Shown here one piece after another: positions 9,991 through 19,206 of a stretch of DNA of 64,000 nt; the stretch's first letter is position 1, and each line of letters starts with the position of its first letter. Origin of the DNA: Phragmitibacter flavus (GTDB lineage: Bacteria > Verrucomicrobiota > Verrucomicrobiia > Verrucomicrobiales > Verrucomicrobiaceae); assembly GCF_005780165.1 (NCBI RefSeq), contig NZ_VAUV01000011.1:62001-126000 (forward strand). Reading direction: 5' to 3'. The position numbers and the translations under genes are program-made. The notes beneath the pieces are model-generated. The model worked only from the letters and a program-made list of their open reading frames with translations, was not told where the DNA came from and searched no databases.

Positions 9991-10057
9991 TTGCCTCTGC
10001 CCATTAGTCTCGGCCCTTTTCCCTTTTCTCTTATCTAAACTGGTATAACCTCCGCCC

Positions 10058-10864
10058 GTGATCGTATTCGCCACCGCCAGTCAAAAGGGAGGAGTCGGTA
10101 AAACCACCGTCTGCATCAATCTCGGCCACGCCCTCGCGCGCCGCGGCTGGAACACTCTTCTGGTCGACACCGACCCTCAAGGCGGCATCGGACTCTCCCT
10201 CTCCAAAAACACCCGCAAAAAACGCGGCTTCTACGACTTCATGGCCAAGGGCGGCGAAGCCCGACGCCTCATCATCCCCACCCGCCTGCCCGAGTTCAGC
10301 ATCCTCCCGAGCGGCAGTGCCGATGAGTTCATGCGCGGCACCGATTTCGAAAACGCCCCCGAAAAATTGCGCGACTTCCTCCGCCAGATTGACCTCCTCG
10401 GTTATGACTGCGTCATCCTCGACACCGCCGCCGGCATGACCAGCATGACCGAAACCGTCGTGCGCGGTGCCGACTGGATCGTCGTCCCCCAACAGGCCGA
10501 ACCCCTCGCCGTGCGCAGCATCCCCCTCCTCATGGAAACGCTCTCGCGATTCCGCAAGGAAGGCTCCCCCGTCCGCATCGCCGGCATCCTCCTGACGATG
10601 GTGCTCAACACCCACGAGGCCAGCCTCAAAGTCGTGCGCGAACTCCGCCAGATGCTTCCGCCGCAGCTCCTGTTCCAACAGGACATTCCTCGCGACAACC
10701 TCTTTTTGGAAGCCAGTGCCATGGGATTACCGATCGCCCTCATGCGCAAAAACCCACCCGCCACCGCCCTCATCTTCGATCAGCTTGCTGCCGAGCTCGA
10801 AGAACGCACCGGACTCGGCGACCGCAAAGAACAAGACCACAGCCATGCAAGTCTCCTGGATTGA
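10058..10864 (+). CDS. Second ParA/MinD-type ATPase
   Basis: This 268-residue protein has the same fold as its upstream neighbour but is clearly diverged. It starts with GTG, reads MIVFATASQ and has the deviant Walker A KGGVGKTT at residues 10-17. LLVDTDPQGGIGLSL forms the A' motif and DCVILDTAAGMTSM, at about 119-132, the Walker B region. The change from the usual DCPP to DTAAG is typical of orphan ParA proteins that place cargo other than the chromosome. The end overlaps the next gene by 20 bases, so the pair is translationally coupled. Partner and cargo are unknown; the coupled gene is the obvious candidate. Confidence 0.85.
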   Translation: MIVFATASQKGGVGKTTVCINLGHALARRGWNTLLVDTDPQGGIGLSLSKNTRKKRGFYDFMAKGGEARRLIIPTRLPEFSILPSGSADEFMRGTDFENAPEKLRDFLRQIDLLGYDCVILDTAAGMTSMTETVVRGADWIVVPQQAEPLAVRSIPLLMETLSRFRKEGSPVRIAGILLTMVLNTHEASLKVVRELRQMLPPQLLFQQDIPRDNLFLEASAMGLPIALMRKNPPATALIFDQLAAELEERTGLGDRKEQDHSHASLLD

Positions 10865-11612
10865 CCCCGAAGAAATCAGCGCCCTCGCCAAGGAGTTGCT
10901 AGATCCCCTCCCCAATGACCGCCACCGCGAACCGACGGTGGAACGCTTACCGGACGCCGCGACCCTCGCCTCCGCGCAACTGATCGACGACTCAACCGAA
11001 GAAGGAGCCTTCAGCCGCGCTCCCGATCACTCCCCTGAACTGGAGCAGATCCGCGCCAAACTCCGCCACATTCGCGACCGCGCCAAAGATGCCGGCCTGC
11101 TTCCCAATCCCTCCATACCGACTCCCGCTCCAACGCCCACACCAGCACCTACCCCCGTCGCTGCCAGCAATCCAACACCGGAATTTCAAGCCGCCCCAGA
11201 ACCTGAATCCGCGACCACTCCCGTTGAACCAAGCCCCAACTTCCAACCTCAGCCAGGTTCCATCTCCGATCGTCTCGACAGCTTCGCCAAATGGGCCATC
11301 ACCCAATCCAAAAGCGACAACCTTCTCATCCTCGACCATCACGGTGACATCCTCTGGGGCGTCCCCACCCGCGAAGATCTCGTTGTCCAAACGATGCTGC
11401 TCATCAACACCGCCACCATCAACGGCACCCCCGTCGAGCACGCCCTGAGCACCACCACCAGTTCGGAAAAACAGCTCACCGTCTTGCGCAGCCCTACCCG
11501 TTACGGCAGCGTCACCATCAGCATCCTAGCCCCTTATTCCCCCAACGAGGACACCCTCACCAGCCTCCGCGAGTCCCTCACCCTCGCCATCGACGAAGCA
11601 ATCGTTGGCTGA
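10845..11612 (+). CDS. Hypothetical protein with Pro-rich linker and possible roadblock/LC7-like C-terminal domain
   Basis: The protein has 255 residues. The N-terminus (MQVSWIDPEEISALAKELL) is acidic and helical. A linker at about residues 85-135 is built of repeated Pro-Thr and Pro-Ala steps. The last 115 residues, from SISDRLDSFAKW, read as alternating helices and strands: LLILDHHGDILWG, a long helix, LTVLRSPTRYGSVTISILAP, then a final helix. That pattern resembles roadblock/LC7 (MglB-like) domains, known partners of small GTPases and positioning systems. The start lies inside the end of the second ParA-type gene, so both are probably made together. A mutated second copy lies at about 15290-15519. 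The domain call is by pattern only. Confidence 0.6.
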   Translation: MQVSWIDPEEISALAKELLDPLPNDRHREPTVERLPDAATLASAQLIDDSTEEGAFSRAPDHSPELEQIRAKLRHIRDRAKDAGLLPNPSIPTPAPTPTPAPTPVAASNPTPEFQAAPEPESATTPVEPSPNFQPQPGSISDRLDSFAKWAITQSKSDNLLILDHHGDILWGVPTREDLVVQTMLLINTATINGTPVEHALSTTTSSEKQLTVLRSPTRYGSVTISILAPYSPNEDTLTSLRESLTLAIDEAIVG

Positions 11613-12010
11613 TTTAAAGGGTCAAGTAAGTAGAGTAGCTCCATCATGGAAGCACTCTCCATAACTCGGTAAGGCCGTGGAAACCTTCGCTTCGGGCTCA
11701 GTAGGCACGGGCACTCTGGGCATACATACGGGAGAGCTGGAAATAGACGTCAGCCGACATAGTTACCGGCGGGATATTGGGAAGAGATGGTGAATGTATG
11801 AACAACCCGATCTTCACACGGAAAAATGACCGGGCAAAAGAAGGGCTCGCTCTCAAAGATTGCACCTGATGAACGGTCACGAATACGTCAGCAGGAAAGC
11901 CTGGATGACCACTAGAGGTGAATTTTCTTCCTACTCATCGTCACCGACATTTTTTCGACAAGTGGACGATTAACAGTAAATTTCCCGAACGACTCTCAGC
12001 GGCTACTCCG
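11613..12010. other. Gap of about 400 bases without a recognised gene
   Basis: No convincing gene is seen here. The composition is visibly less G+C-rich than the flanks. A 60-codon open stretch on the minus strand (11698-11880) has no recognisable family and no clear ribosome binding site. The region marks the left edge of the glycosyltransferase/methyltransferase island and may hold decayed sequence plus the promoter of the glycosyltransferase. Confidence 0.5.
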
Positions 12011-13918
12011 ATGAATTCTTCCAACACCAATCCCCTTTCTCCGAGAAATATCCCGAATGTTGCACCCGTTCATTTCTTCGGCTTTTTGGGTGCCTCCACA
12101 GGCCTCGGCGAGACCGGAAGATTAATCATCAAGTCCATGCAAACTGCAGGCATTGACGTGCAGATTCACACCGTCCCGCTGCCGGGTCGTGATCATATAG
12201 CGCCACCCGCCAATGCCCACACCATATCCAAACTCACCCTCCCTCCAGAAGGAAGTCTCATCATCCTGTGTTTGGATCCTCAGAATGTCGCCAACCTCAC
12301 TGATCGAGTGCATCCAGACTTTTTCACCGGCAGACGCTACCATGTCGCCGTGTGGTTTTGGGAACTGAATGCCATTCCACTCTCGACCATCCGTGCCAGC
12401 CAGAATGTGGATGAAGTCTGGGTGGTCACCCCGTTCATTCGGGATGCGTTTGCACGCGAACTCACGATCCCCGTGCGCACGTTCCCGCATCCCATTGATC
12501 CTGCCATCCTGGATTCCATCAACCCGATCAAGGCCCCGGCGGTGGACGGTCGGTTTGTATTCCTTTTTTCTTTTGCTTACGACAGCTACGGCCCCAGAAA
12601 AAATCCAGAGGCCATTTGTCGTGCATTTGCATCGGCATTTCCAGAACCTACGGAAGACGGTCCGGTGCTGATCATCAAATCCTCCAAGTCGAATGAAACC
12701 TGGGTGATGAACCATACCCGCATGGTCACTGAATGGAGCCATCGCCCGGACATCTATTTTATCGATGGGGTCATGACCGACCAGGCCCGCCTGGAGCTGG
12801 TCAAACGCTGCGATTGTTATGTTTCCCTGCATCGATCTGAGGGGCTTGGGCTAACCATCATGGAGGCCATGGCACTCGGCAAACCCTGCATCGCCACCGG
12901 CTTCTCGGGAAACCTGTCTTTCATGAACGACGAAAACAGTGCCCTTGTCCCATGGGTTCCCACGCGCGACGGCCTGCACGCTCCCCCCTACAACGAACTT
13001 CCAGAAGCCGAATGGGCGGAACCCGACATCACGGCCGCCGCAGCGGCCATGCATCGCATCTTTCGTGATCCAGCCTATGCTCAAGCCATCGGACGACAAG
13101 CCGCCAGCGACATCCGCTCCATCTACAGCCTTCAAGCCGTGGGCGAGAAACTGCGGTCTCTTATCGACAGCTCTCCCGTTCCAGCGGCTCCTGGGGATGA
13201 ACCGCACCCTGGTCATCGATTCTCTTCGCCAATCTCCGACGCCGTTTCAATCCCCACGCTAACTGGCAATTCCATCGAGTCCTGTTACGCTCAAGCCACC
13301 AGAGCTTTGAAAGCCATCAAACTCGAAATCCAGAATCGCCCCCCTGCATCTCCCCTGTCATCCCCCAGCGGCAGCAACCACCAGGAGCTTGCAACGTTCC
13401 TCACCCAACTCGTCGACGTTTGCCAGCTTTCCCTCACCGCTCTCAAGGAGAAGGAGAAAAGTTTGGTGACCATTGTTCGCGATCTTAACAGTCTGTTTGG
13501 CTCCATCCAGATCCCCGCCCTCTCGGACCTTGATGCGGAAACGACCGAGATGCTTCTCACCACCTCCTCATCACGCCCGTCCACTGAAACGTTTCACACC
13601 AAAGCCGTCCGGTCTTTGAATGCATTCAAGAGTGATCTCAAGCAGCGCAAAAACGGTCAAAGCTCCAACAGCAAGATCTCAACCGAGGAAGCTGCCGCCT
13701 TTCTCTCACAGCTAACCGACTCCTGTCATCTCGCCTTGAAGGCCGTCAAGGAAAAGGAGGAGAGCATCATGTCTGCGGTGCGTGGGATTGATGCACGCCT
13801 GATTCTGATGGAGGATCAAGTCTCCAAACTCTTCCCTCTCGTCGCCGCCCTTTCGAAAGCGCAGCACTCCAAAAGCTCAGACTGGGAACGTCTCGGCATT
13901 GAGGCTCCCAGTTATTAA
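12011..13918 (+). CDS. GT4-type glycosyltransferase with duplicated C-terminal helical repeat
   Basis: The protein has about 635 residues. The first 400 form a GT-B glycosyltransferase: an N-terminal FGFLGASTGLGETGRL loop, then HRSEGLGLTIMEAMALGKP at about residue 273, which contains the EX7E nucleotide-sugar motif of family GT4. The last 200 residues are unusual. Two helical units of about 70 residues, starting near 425 and 530, share the pattern A-x-R-(S/A)-L-(K/N)-A, then L-x-x-(L/F)-L-x-Q-L-x-D-x-C-x-L-x-L, then A-x-K-E-K-E. The unit appears duplicated in tandem and may form a coiled coil. The start is uncertain: the frame opens 31 codons earlier at 11918. The methyltransferase follows after 14 bases. 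Donor and acceptor sugars are unknown. Confidence 0.85.
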   Translation: MNSSNTNPLSPRNIPNVAPVHFFGFLGASTGLGETGRLIIKSMQTAGIDVQIHTVPLPGRDHIAPPANAHTISKLTLPPEGSLIILCLDPQNVANLTDRVHPDFFTGRRYHVAVWFWELNAIPLSTIRASQNVDEVWVVTPFIRDAFARELTIPVRTFPHPIDPAILDSINPIKAPAVDGRFVFLFSFAYDSYGPRKNPEAICRAFASAFPEPTEDGPVLIIKSSKSNETWVMNHTRMVTEWSHRPDIYFIDGVMTDQARLELVKRCDCYVSLHRSEGLGLTIMEAMALGKPCIATGFSGNLSFMNDENSALVPWVPTRDGLHAPPYNELPEAEWAEPDITAAAAAMHRIFRDPAYAQAIGRQAASDIRSIYSLQAVGEKLRSLIDSSPVPAAPGDEPHPGHRFSSPISDAVSIPTLTGNSIESCYAQATRALKAIKLEIQNRPPASPLSSPSGSNHQELATFLTQLVDVCQLSLTALKEKEKSLVTIVRDLNSLFGSIQIPALSDLDAETTEMLLTTSSSRPSTETFHTKAVRSLNAFKSDLKQRKNGQSSNSKISTEEAAAFLSQLTDSCHLALKAVKEKEESIMSAVRGIDARLILMEDQVSKLFPLVAALSKAQHSKSSDWERLGIEAPSY

Positions 13919-13932
13919 CCTTTTTTCCCAGC

Positions 13933-15120
13933 ATGCCTTTCCCCCACCAAGATCGTTGCTGGCATGAGGTGGCCACGTTTGTCCAAAGACACGCTACCCC
14001 CAATGCCGCTCTGCTCGCTCCAGACGAGTTTGTCGAAATTTTCGACAACGTCTATTCCTACGAAGCGCCAGGACTCGATCCCACCATCAAATACGACTGG
14101 ATCATTATCCACAAAGGCCTTTGCGACAGACTCGATCAGGTCTTCATCAATTCCGTGGTCGCCGCTGTTCCCCCACTGCTCGCCAACGATGTCTTTGTGG
14201 TTTTCTCCAAAACGGCCGGCCTGAACCCCCTGCCCCCAAACTCCGTCCATATCAACGCCCTGCGCCATGCTTTGCGCAGTCTCCCCAAACAAGCGCACGC
14301 TCCCGTCCACCCTTCGGCACGCATCCGACCCGTCAACTTTACCAAGCTCGACGTCGAAGGCGTTCGCGAAGCCATGAACTCGCGTTACCGCCAGGACGAA
14401 CACGATGAATTCGGCGGATACGAGCATCCTCATCTGTGGGATCAGGTTCGATATCACGAGGTCGACCGGCTGTTCCACCAACTCATCGGCGATGTTCGTG
14501 AACTCGATGTGTTGGAGATCGGCTGCGGCATTGGACGCAACACCAAATTTTTTGAACATGCGGCCAGCTATCTCGGAACCGATCTCTCCGACGTCGCCAT
14601 TGCCAAAGCGCAGCAGCGGGGGTTCGATCCCACCCATTTCAAATTTCAGCCCATGGACGCCATGGACCTCCAACTTCCCGACGCACAATTCGATCTGGTG
14701 TTAGGGGCTGAAATCATCGAACACGTTCAGGACTCCGACCAGATGCTCCGCGAAGTTCACCGTGTCCTCAAACCCGGGGGGCGCTTCCTCTTCAACTCGG
14801 CCAATCGCGACAGTCTTCATTTGCGCATCATCCGTGGCATGGGTCATCCCGAAGTCCGCAGCACCTATGAACATTTTCGGGAATACGGTTACATTGAGAT
14901 CCAGGGGATACTCGATCAAATTGGCTTTGCGGTCACCGCCAGCGAAGGCGTTTTCATCCACCCCTATCTCAGCATTCCCGGAATCGATGAAAGCGTAAAA
15001 AACATCATCCTCGACGATCCCCACATCGTGGAAAGCCTGCGTGAAATCGGCAACCGTGCCGGCCCCGAGTTTTGTTTTGAATTCATGATCGCAGCGACCA
15101 AAATTCCGAACCCTGCCTGA
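13933..15120 (+). CDS. Class I SAM-dependent methyltransferase
   Basis: This 395-residue protein has two parts. The first 140 residues form an alpha/beta domain without a recognised motif. The second is a class I methyltransferase: motif I VLEIGCGIGRNT at about residues 193-204, an acidic strand end YLGTDLSD, DLVLGAEIIEHV, and LKPGGRFLFN (post-III). Its position 14 bases after the glycosyltransferase suggests that it modifies the same glycan, lipid or glycoprotein, for instance by O-methylation of a sugar; this is inference from context. It is the last intact gene before about 1.3 kb of gene remnants. Confidence 0.85.
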   Translation: MPFPHQDRCWHEVATFVQRHATPNAALLAPDEFVEIFDNVYSYEAPGLDPTIKYDWIIIHKGLCDRLDQVFINSVVAAVPPLLANDVFVVFSKTAGLNPLPPNSVHINALRHALRSLPKQAHAPVHPSARIRPVNFTKLDVEGVREAMNSRYRQDEHDEFGGYEHPHLWDQVRYHEVDRLFHQLIGDVRELDVLEIGCGIGRNTKFFEHAASYLGTDLSDVAIAKAQQRGFDPTHFKFQPMDAMDLQLPDAQFDLVLGAEIIEHVQDSDQMLREVHRVLKPGGRFLFNSANRDSLHLRIIRGMGHPEVRSTYEHFREYGYIEIQGILDQIGFAVTASEGVFIHPYLSIPGIDESVKNIILDDPHIVESLREIGNRAGPEFCFEFMIAATKIPNPA

Positions 15121-15289
15121 AGCGCCCCTCGGTTTGCCGACAATGCCCGGATGATCGGGATCATCGATGGGGAATTCGAGCACTCGCAATCGCCCGTCTC
15201 AAAGCCGGGATGAGTGTCCCCGTTTTGTGCCACACCATCCGTCCCGGAATCGCATCCATCCATCCATCCATACGACTCAACCAGCGCGC

Positions 15290-15519
15290 CAAGCACCTTG
15301 GGAACCCCCTCCGCGCAACTCACATTGGCGATTCCACCGAGGAAGGCGTCCCCGCCCGCGAAGATCTCGCTGTCCAAACAGCTCACCGTGTTGCGCAGCC
15401 CCACCCGCTACGGCAGCGTCACCATCAGCATCCTAGCCCCTTATTCCCCCAGCGAGGACACCCTCACCAGCCGCCGCGAGTCCCTCACCCTCGCCATCGA
15501 CGAAGCCCTTATCAGTTAA
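15290..15519 (+). pseudogene. Deleted, frameshifted second copy of the roadblock-like gene (10845-11612)
   Basis: Three blocks match the intact gene in order. CTCCGCGCAACT plus the codons for DSTEEG matches its residues near 48. GVPAREDLAVQ matches GVPTREDLVVQ near 172. From CAGCTCACCGT to the end, QLTVLRSPTRYGSVTISILAPYSP and the following codons match its C-terminus almost base for base. Sequence between the blocks is missing, and the last junction changes frame. The joint lies where AAAC occurs on both sides in the intact copy, which suggests deletion by microhomology. The product cannot be functional. With the intact gene it flanks the glycosyltransferase/methyltransferase pair as direct repeats. 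Confidence 0.8.
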
Positions 15520-15873
15520 CGAAGCGCGACATCTTCGGCCAATTCTCACGAGCACCAAACGTGCGCCCCAGGAAGCTTGTAATGAACGACAAGGCTAACC
15601 ACTGAGCACAACCAGCAGAAGCGTCGCAGTATCCACATCCATAAATTCACTTTTTAGCTTGATTGCACGTAGAGAAAACAATCCTTATGATGCAATTCAT
15701 CGGTTGTTTGCGGGCATTCAACACAAATCACCCACCCCAAAGCCCCATCCCTTTTTTAGCGACTTAGTTGTGCTTATTTGCGGACACGGTTATGCAGCGA
15801 ATTTTGCCTTGTTCAAAATCATCGATCGCGACATCAAAAGCAGCAGCAACGGCTACAACGTTCCGGAGAATAG
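15520..15873. other. Gap of about 350 bases between two gene remnants
   Basis: No gene is recognised. An open stretch on the plus strand from 15659 crosses this region, but its translation resembles no family and changes character along its length. It runs into the decayed PEP-CTERM remnant in another frame. The stretch is probably further degraded sequence of the same island. Confidence 0.5.
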
Positions 15874-16331
15874 GATATCTTCAACGCCACAACCGGCCTC
15901 GCCTGAGTTCGCTAGGGCTTCACCCCTGACGGTCAAAACGACATCGAAGTCAAAGTCACCTCATTCGGCACCGGCCCCGTAAGCGGCGTCCCCTACAAAG
16001 TAAGCGTCGACGACTCCACCGCCACAGGTCTGGTCAGCAGCTTGTCAAACAAGACCAGCCCATCCACCAACAACAATGGCCACAGTTGGGGCAACAGCAT
16101 CGACATCCTTTTTCTCTCAAACACCACCATTACCCCAAATCAGATCAGCGACTACCCCTTCTCCAGAGGAATACCGCAGCCACAACGTGGGAGGATTGCT
16201 TGACTGCCGCCACCATTACCGATATGGCCCTCAATAACTTCACCCTCATCACCGTCACGGAACCCTCTCGTTTCTCCCTGCTCCTCGGTGCATTGACACC
16301 GCCCCTTCTTCATCGCGCCCTTCTGATCTAG
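15874..16331 (+). pseudogene. Decayed PEP-CTERM protein gene
   Basis: Reading from 15874 gives DIFNATTGLA, a stop at 15904, a second stop at 15913, and then a long sensible stretch that includes FTPDGQNDIEVKVTSFGTGP and NSIDILFLSNTTITPNQISDYPF, with a stop at about 16201. In another frame, the last 30 codons to 16331 give TVTEPSRFSLLLGAL followed by basic residues. That is a recognisable PEP-CTERM tail: the E-P-S-R motif, one membrane helix, then Arg/His. A single ancestral gene broken by stops and at least one frameshift explains this best. Confidence 0.65.
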
Positions 16332-16430
16332 AAGCTTTATCTCCACCCGCCCTATTTTGTCGAAACGAACCCAAGACAAATCGATGGACTTCAGATAAAA
16401 AGGATTCCCTCCTTTCACAAGTCCTCATCA

Positions 16431-19043
16431 ATGTCTTCGTTTAACGCTACTACCACCCACCCCTTCCGCCTTCACAGCTTTAGCACCCCCCTCCTCAGCC
16501 TACTGCTCACCACATTCTTCCTCGTTTACCCGGCCCAAGCCAACGAGCCTGTCAGCTTTGAAATAGCCGCCGCCCCGTCCTGGGTCCTCCCTATCACCCC
16601 TCCAACAGGCAACCAAAACAGCCCCGACACCATTGAGGGCGGCATCGACTTCCTGCTTCTCGACAACCAGGAAAACTTCGCCACCAAATCCGTCTACTAC
16701 CATCAGGCACGCCAGATCCTCACCGATCAAGGCGTGCAAGACGGTTCCGACATCTCCGTGTCATTCGACCCCACCTACCAAAAACTTACCTTCCACTACA
16801 TTCGCGTCAGTCGCGCAGGCACCCCCGCCCCCACCGACCACCTTGATCGCAAACACTTCCAAATCCTGCGCCGCGAAACCGAAATGGAATACTTCCTCCT
16901 TGATGGCCGCTACACCGCCCAGTGTGTCCTCGAAGACGTTCGCGTCGGCGACATTATCGAATACGCCTACACCATCGACGGCGCCAATCCCGTCATGGCA
17001 GGCAAAAACTCCGCCATCTACTACACCACATGGCGCGTGCCAGTCGGCCACATCGTTGTCCGTTTCCTCTACCCGCAAAATCATCCCATCCACTTCCAGG
17101 CCACCAATAAGAACATCACCCCAAAAATCACCTCGACCAACGGCCTCACCGAATGGTTTTGGGAAGAGCACAACGTCGCCCCCAGACAACAGGACCCCTC
17201 AACTCCCGCCGATTACGATCCCTACAGTAGAATCGAAGCCAGCGATTTTCTCAGTTGGAATGAAGTCGTTGAATGGGCCCTGCCGTTCTACACCCCCATA
17301 AAAACACTCTCCCCAAACCTCAACGCCGAAGTCCAAAAACTCCGCGACATTATCGATGCCGACAGGCGCATCCTCGCCGCCATGGCTTTTGTCCAAGACG
17401 AGATCCGCTACCTGTCAGTCTCCTCAAGCATCCACTCCCACCAGCCCAGCGCACCCGAAGAAGTGCTGCGCCGTCGATTTGGCGACTGCAAAGACAAAAC
17501 CCTGCTATGCGCCACCCTGCTGGAACACTGCGGCATCTCCGTCTCCCCCGTCCTCGTCAGCAGCAGCAACCGCAGCACCGTCATCGACATGTTGCCCTCC
17601 CCTTACGCCTTCGACCACGTCATCCTTCAAGTCGAGACCCCACGCAACACCTACTGGCTTGACGTCACTGGCTCCAACCAACGCGGCCCGCTCGACCAAG
17701 TTTACATCTCCAACTTCGGCCAGGGACTGGTCATTACCCCAGGAAAAAGCCTCCTCACCGCCTTTAAAGCCCCCGCCACATCCATCCCAAAAACCACCAT
17801 CCAGGAAAACTACATCATCCGCGAACCCGGCCAAAACAGCCTCCTCGACGTCACCACCATCTATCACGGTGCCGCCGCCGACAGCACACGTTCCAACTTC
17901 AAAAACGAAAGCCGCGCCACCCTCCAAAAAAACTACCTCAAATACTACTTCCCCAAATTCCCCGAAATCACCGCGCGCCAGCCTCTCAAAATCACCGAAC
18001 TACCCGACCAAAACGCCTGCAAAGTCGAAGAGCAATACACCCTCACCAACATCTGGAAACTCAACGAAAAAGAAAACACCTACACCCTCTCCATCAGCTC
18101 CTCTGAACTGCTCTCCCAACTTGGCGACCCCATCGCCCTCCCACGCGAAGATCCCGTCGCCTGGCATCACCCCGCCAAACTCAGCCACGAAATCAACCTC
18201 CAATTCTTCCAACCTTGGGAAATTGAAGGAGAATCCACGCACGCCACCAGCGACGCTTTTCAATTCGATCACTCCACCAAAGTCAAGGCCTCCACCATCA
18301 CCCTCAACTACCAATACCAAACCCTGGCAGATCGAGTTCTCGCCAACAAAATTCCCGCCCATAACCAAGCCGTGGAAAAAGCCACCGGTGCCCTCGGCTA
18401 CACCTTCACCTACCGGACTCCCGAACAGCAAACCCTCACCCTGGCCAATCAACCAAACAACCCCAATTGGCTCATCCTGCTCTGCTCAGCCCTCATCTTC
18501 GTCGCTTCAATCATCGGCTGCATTGTCATCTACAAGTGCACCGCCAAAGTTCCACCACTGCTCCCCTCAATCGAAAACGCCGCTTACGAAGGCCTCAGTG
18601 GCTGGCTCGTCATCGTCGGATTACAAACCATCGCCCGCCCCATTTCATTGATCGCCTACATGGTCCCCCTCTTCGCCATCTTCGATCAAACCCGCTGGAA
18701 CGCTCTCACCCATCCATCCTCCACTCAATACCACCCCATGTGGATGCCCGTCCTGCTCTTCGAATGGACTTTCAACCTTCTCGCACTGGTCTTCAGCACC
18801 ATGCTCATCATCATGTATTTCAAAAAACGTGCCTTCTTTCGCACCGGCACCATCATCATTCTAGCGGCCTCCGTATTGGGGCTCAGCATCGATTACCTCA
18901 TCTCCGAAGACCTGCTCTCCGTCGTCTCTCCAGAGACCCCCGACGATGTCATGTCAGACATCATGCGAACCATCGTTGCCTCCTCCATCTGGATCCCCTA
19001 CATGCTCATCTCCAAACGAGCCAAAGCAACTTTTCGCCATTAA
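16431..19043 (+). CDS. DUF3857/transglutaminase-like protein with C-terminal DUF2569 membrane domain
   Basis: This 870-residue exported protein starts with a signal peptide that probably ends after AQA at residue 38. A DUF3857 beta domain follows, then a transglutaminase-like core with the triad Cys in RRRFGDCKDKT (about 353), His in AFDHVILQ (about 396) and Asp in YWLDVTG (about 411). A further beta-rich region leads to a membrane helix near 680. The last 150 residues, from YEGLSGWLVIVGLQ, form a four-helix DUF2569 domain. DUF3857-transglutaminase proteins are common in Bacteroidota and Verrucomicrobiota and are thought to act on proteins or peptides at the envelope; no substrate is established. 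Fusion to DUF2569 fixes the enzyme to the membrane. Confidence 0.85.
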   Translation: MSSFNATTTHPFRLHSFSTPLLSLLLTTFFLVYPAQANEPVSFEIAAAPSWVLPITPPTGNQNSPDTIEGGIDFLLLDNQENFATKSVYYHQARQILTDQGVQDGSDISVSFDPTYQKLTFHYIRVSRAGTPAPTDHLDRKHFQILRRETEMEYFLLDGRYTAQCVLEDVRVGDIIEYAYTIDGANPVMAGKNSAIYYTTWRVPVGHIVVRFLYPQNHPIHFQATNKNITPKITSTNGLTEWFWEEHNVAPRQQDPSTPADYDPYSRIEASDFLSWNEVVEWALPFYTPIKTLSPNLNAEVQKLRDIIDADRRILAAMAFVQDEIRYLSVSSSIHSHQPSAPEEVLRRRFGDCKDKTLLCATLLEHCGISVSPVLVSSSNRSTVIDMLPSPYAFDHVILQVETPRNTYWLDVTGSNQRGPLDQVYISNFGQGLVITPGKSLLTAFKAPATSIPKTTIQENYIIREPGQNSLLDVTTIYHGAAADSTRSNFKNESRATLQKNYLKYYFPKFPEITARQPLKITELPDQNACKVEEQYTLTNIWKLNEKENTYTLSISSSELLSQLGDPIALPREDPVAWHHPAKLSHEINLQFFQPWEIEGESTHATSDAFQFDHSTKVKASTITLNYQYQTLADRVLANKIPAHNQAVEKATGALGYTFTYRTPEQQTLTLANQPNNPNWLILLCSALIFVASIIGCIVIYKCTAKVPPLLPSIENAAYEGLSGWLVIVGLQTIARPISLIAYMVPLFAIFDQTRWNALTHPSSTQYHPMWMPVLLFEWTFNLLALVFSTMLIIMYFKKRAFFRTGTIIILAASVLGLSIDYLISEDLLSVVSPETPDDVMSDIMRTIVASSIWIPYMLISKRAKATFRH

Positions 19044-19206
19044 TCACCCCACCTCCTCTCGCGACCTCAAATAAACTTCTTCACTTGACCCAATACCCAC
19101 GCCAGCCTGACTCTTTCCCTTGACTGGCCTTTAACCTGCTCACCCATCGGTTGACACCCAGCCATCCCCTTTTAAGCTGCACCCCCTTTTTCAACATCGA
19201 CCATCC

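Noticed and set aside
11698-11880. 60-codon frame on the minus strand in the gap before the glycosyltransferase
   Set aside because: No family, no clear ribosome binding site and no neighbour link; kept only as part of the gap description.
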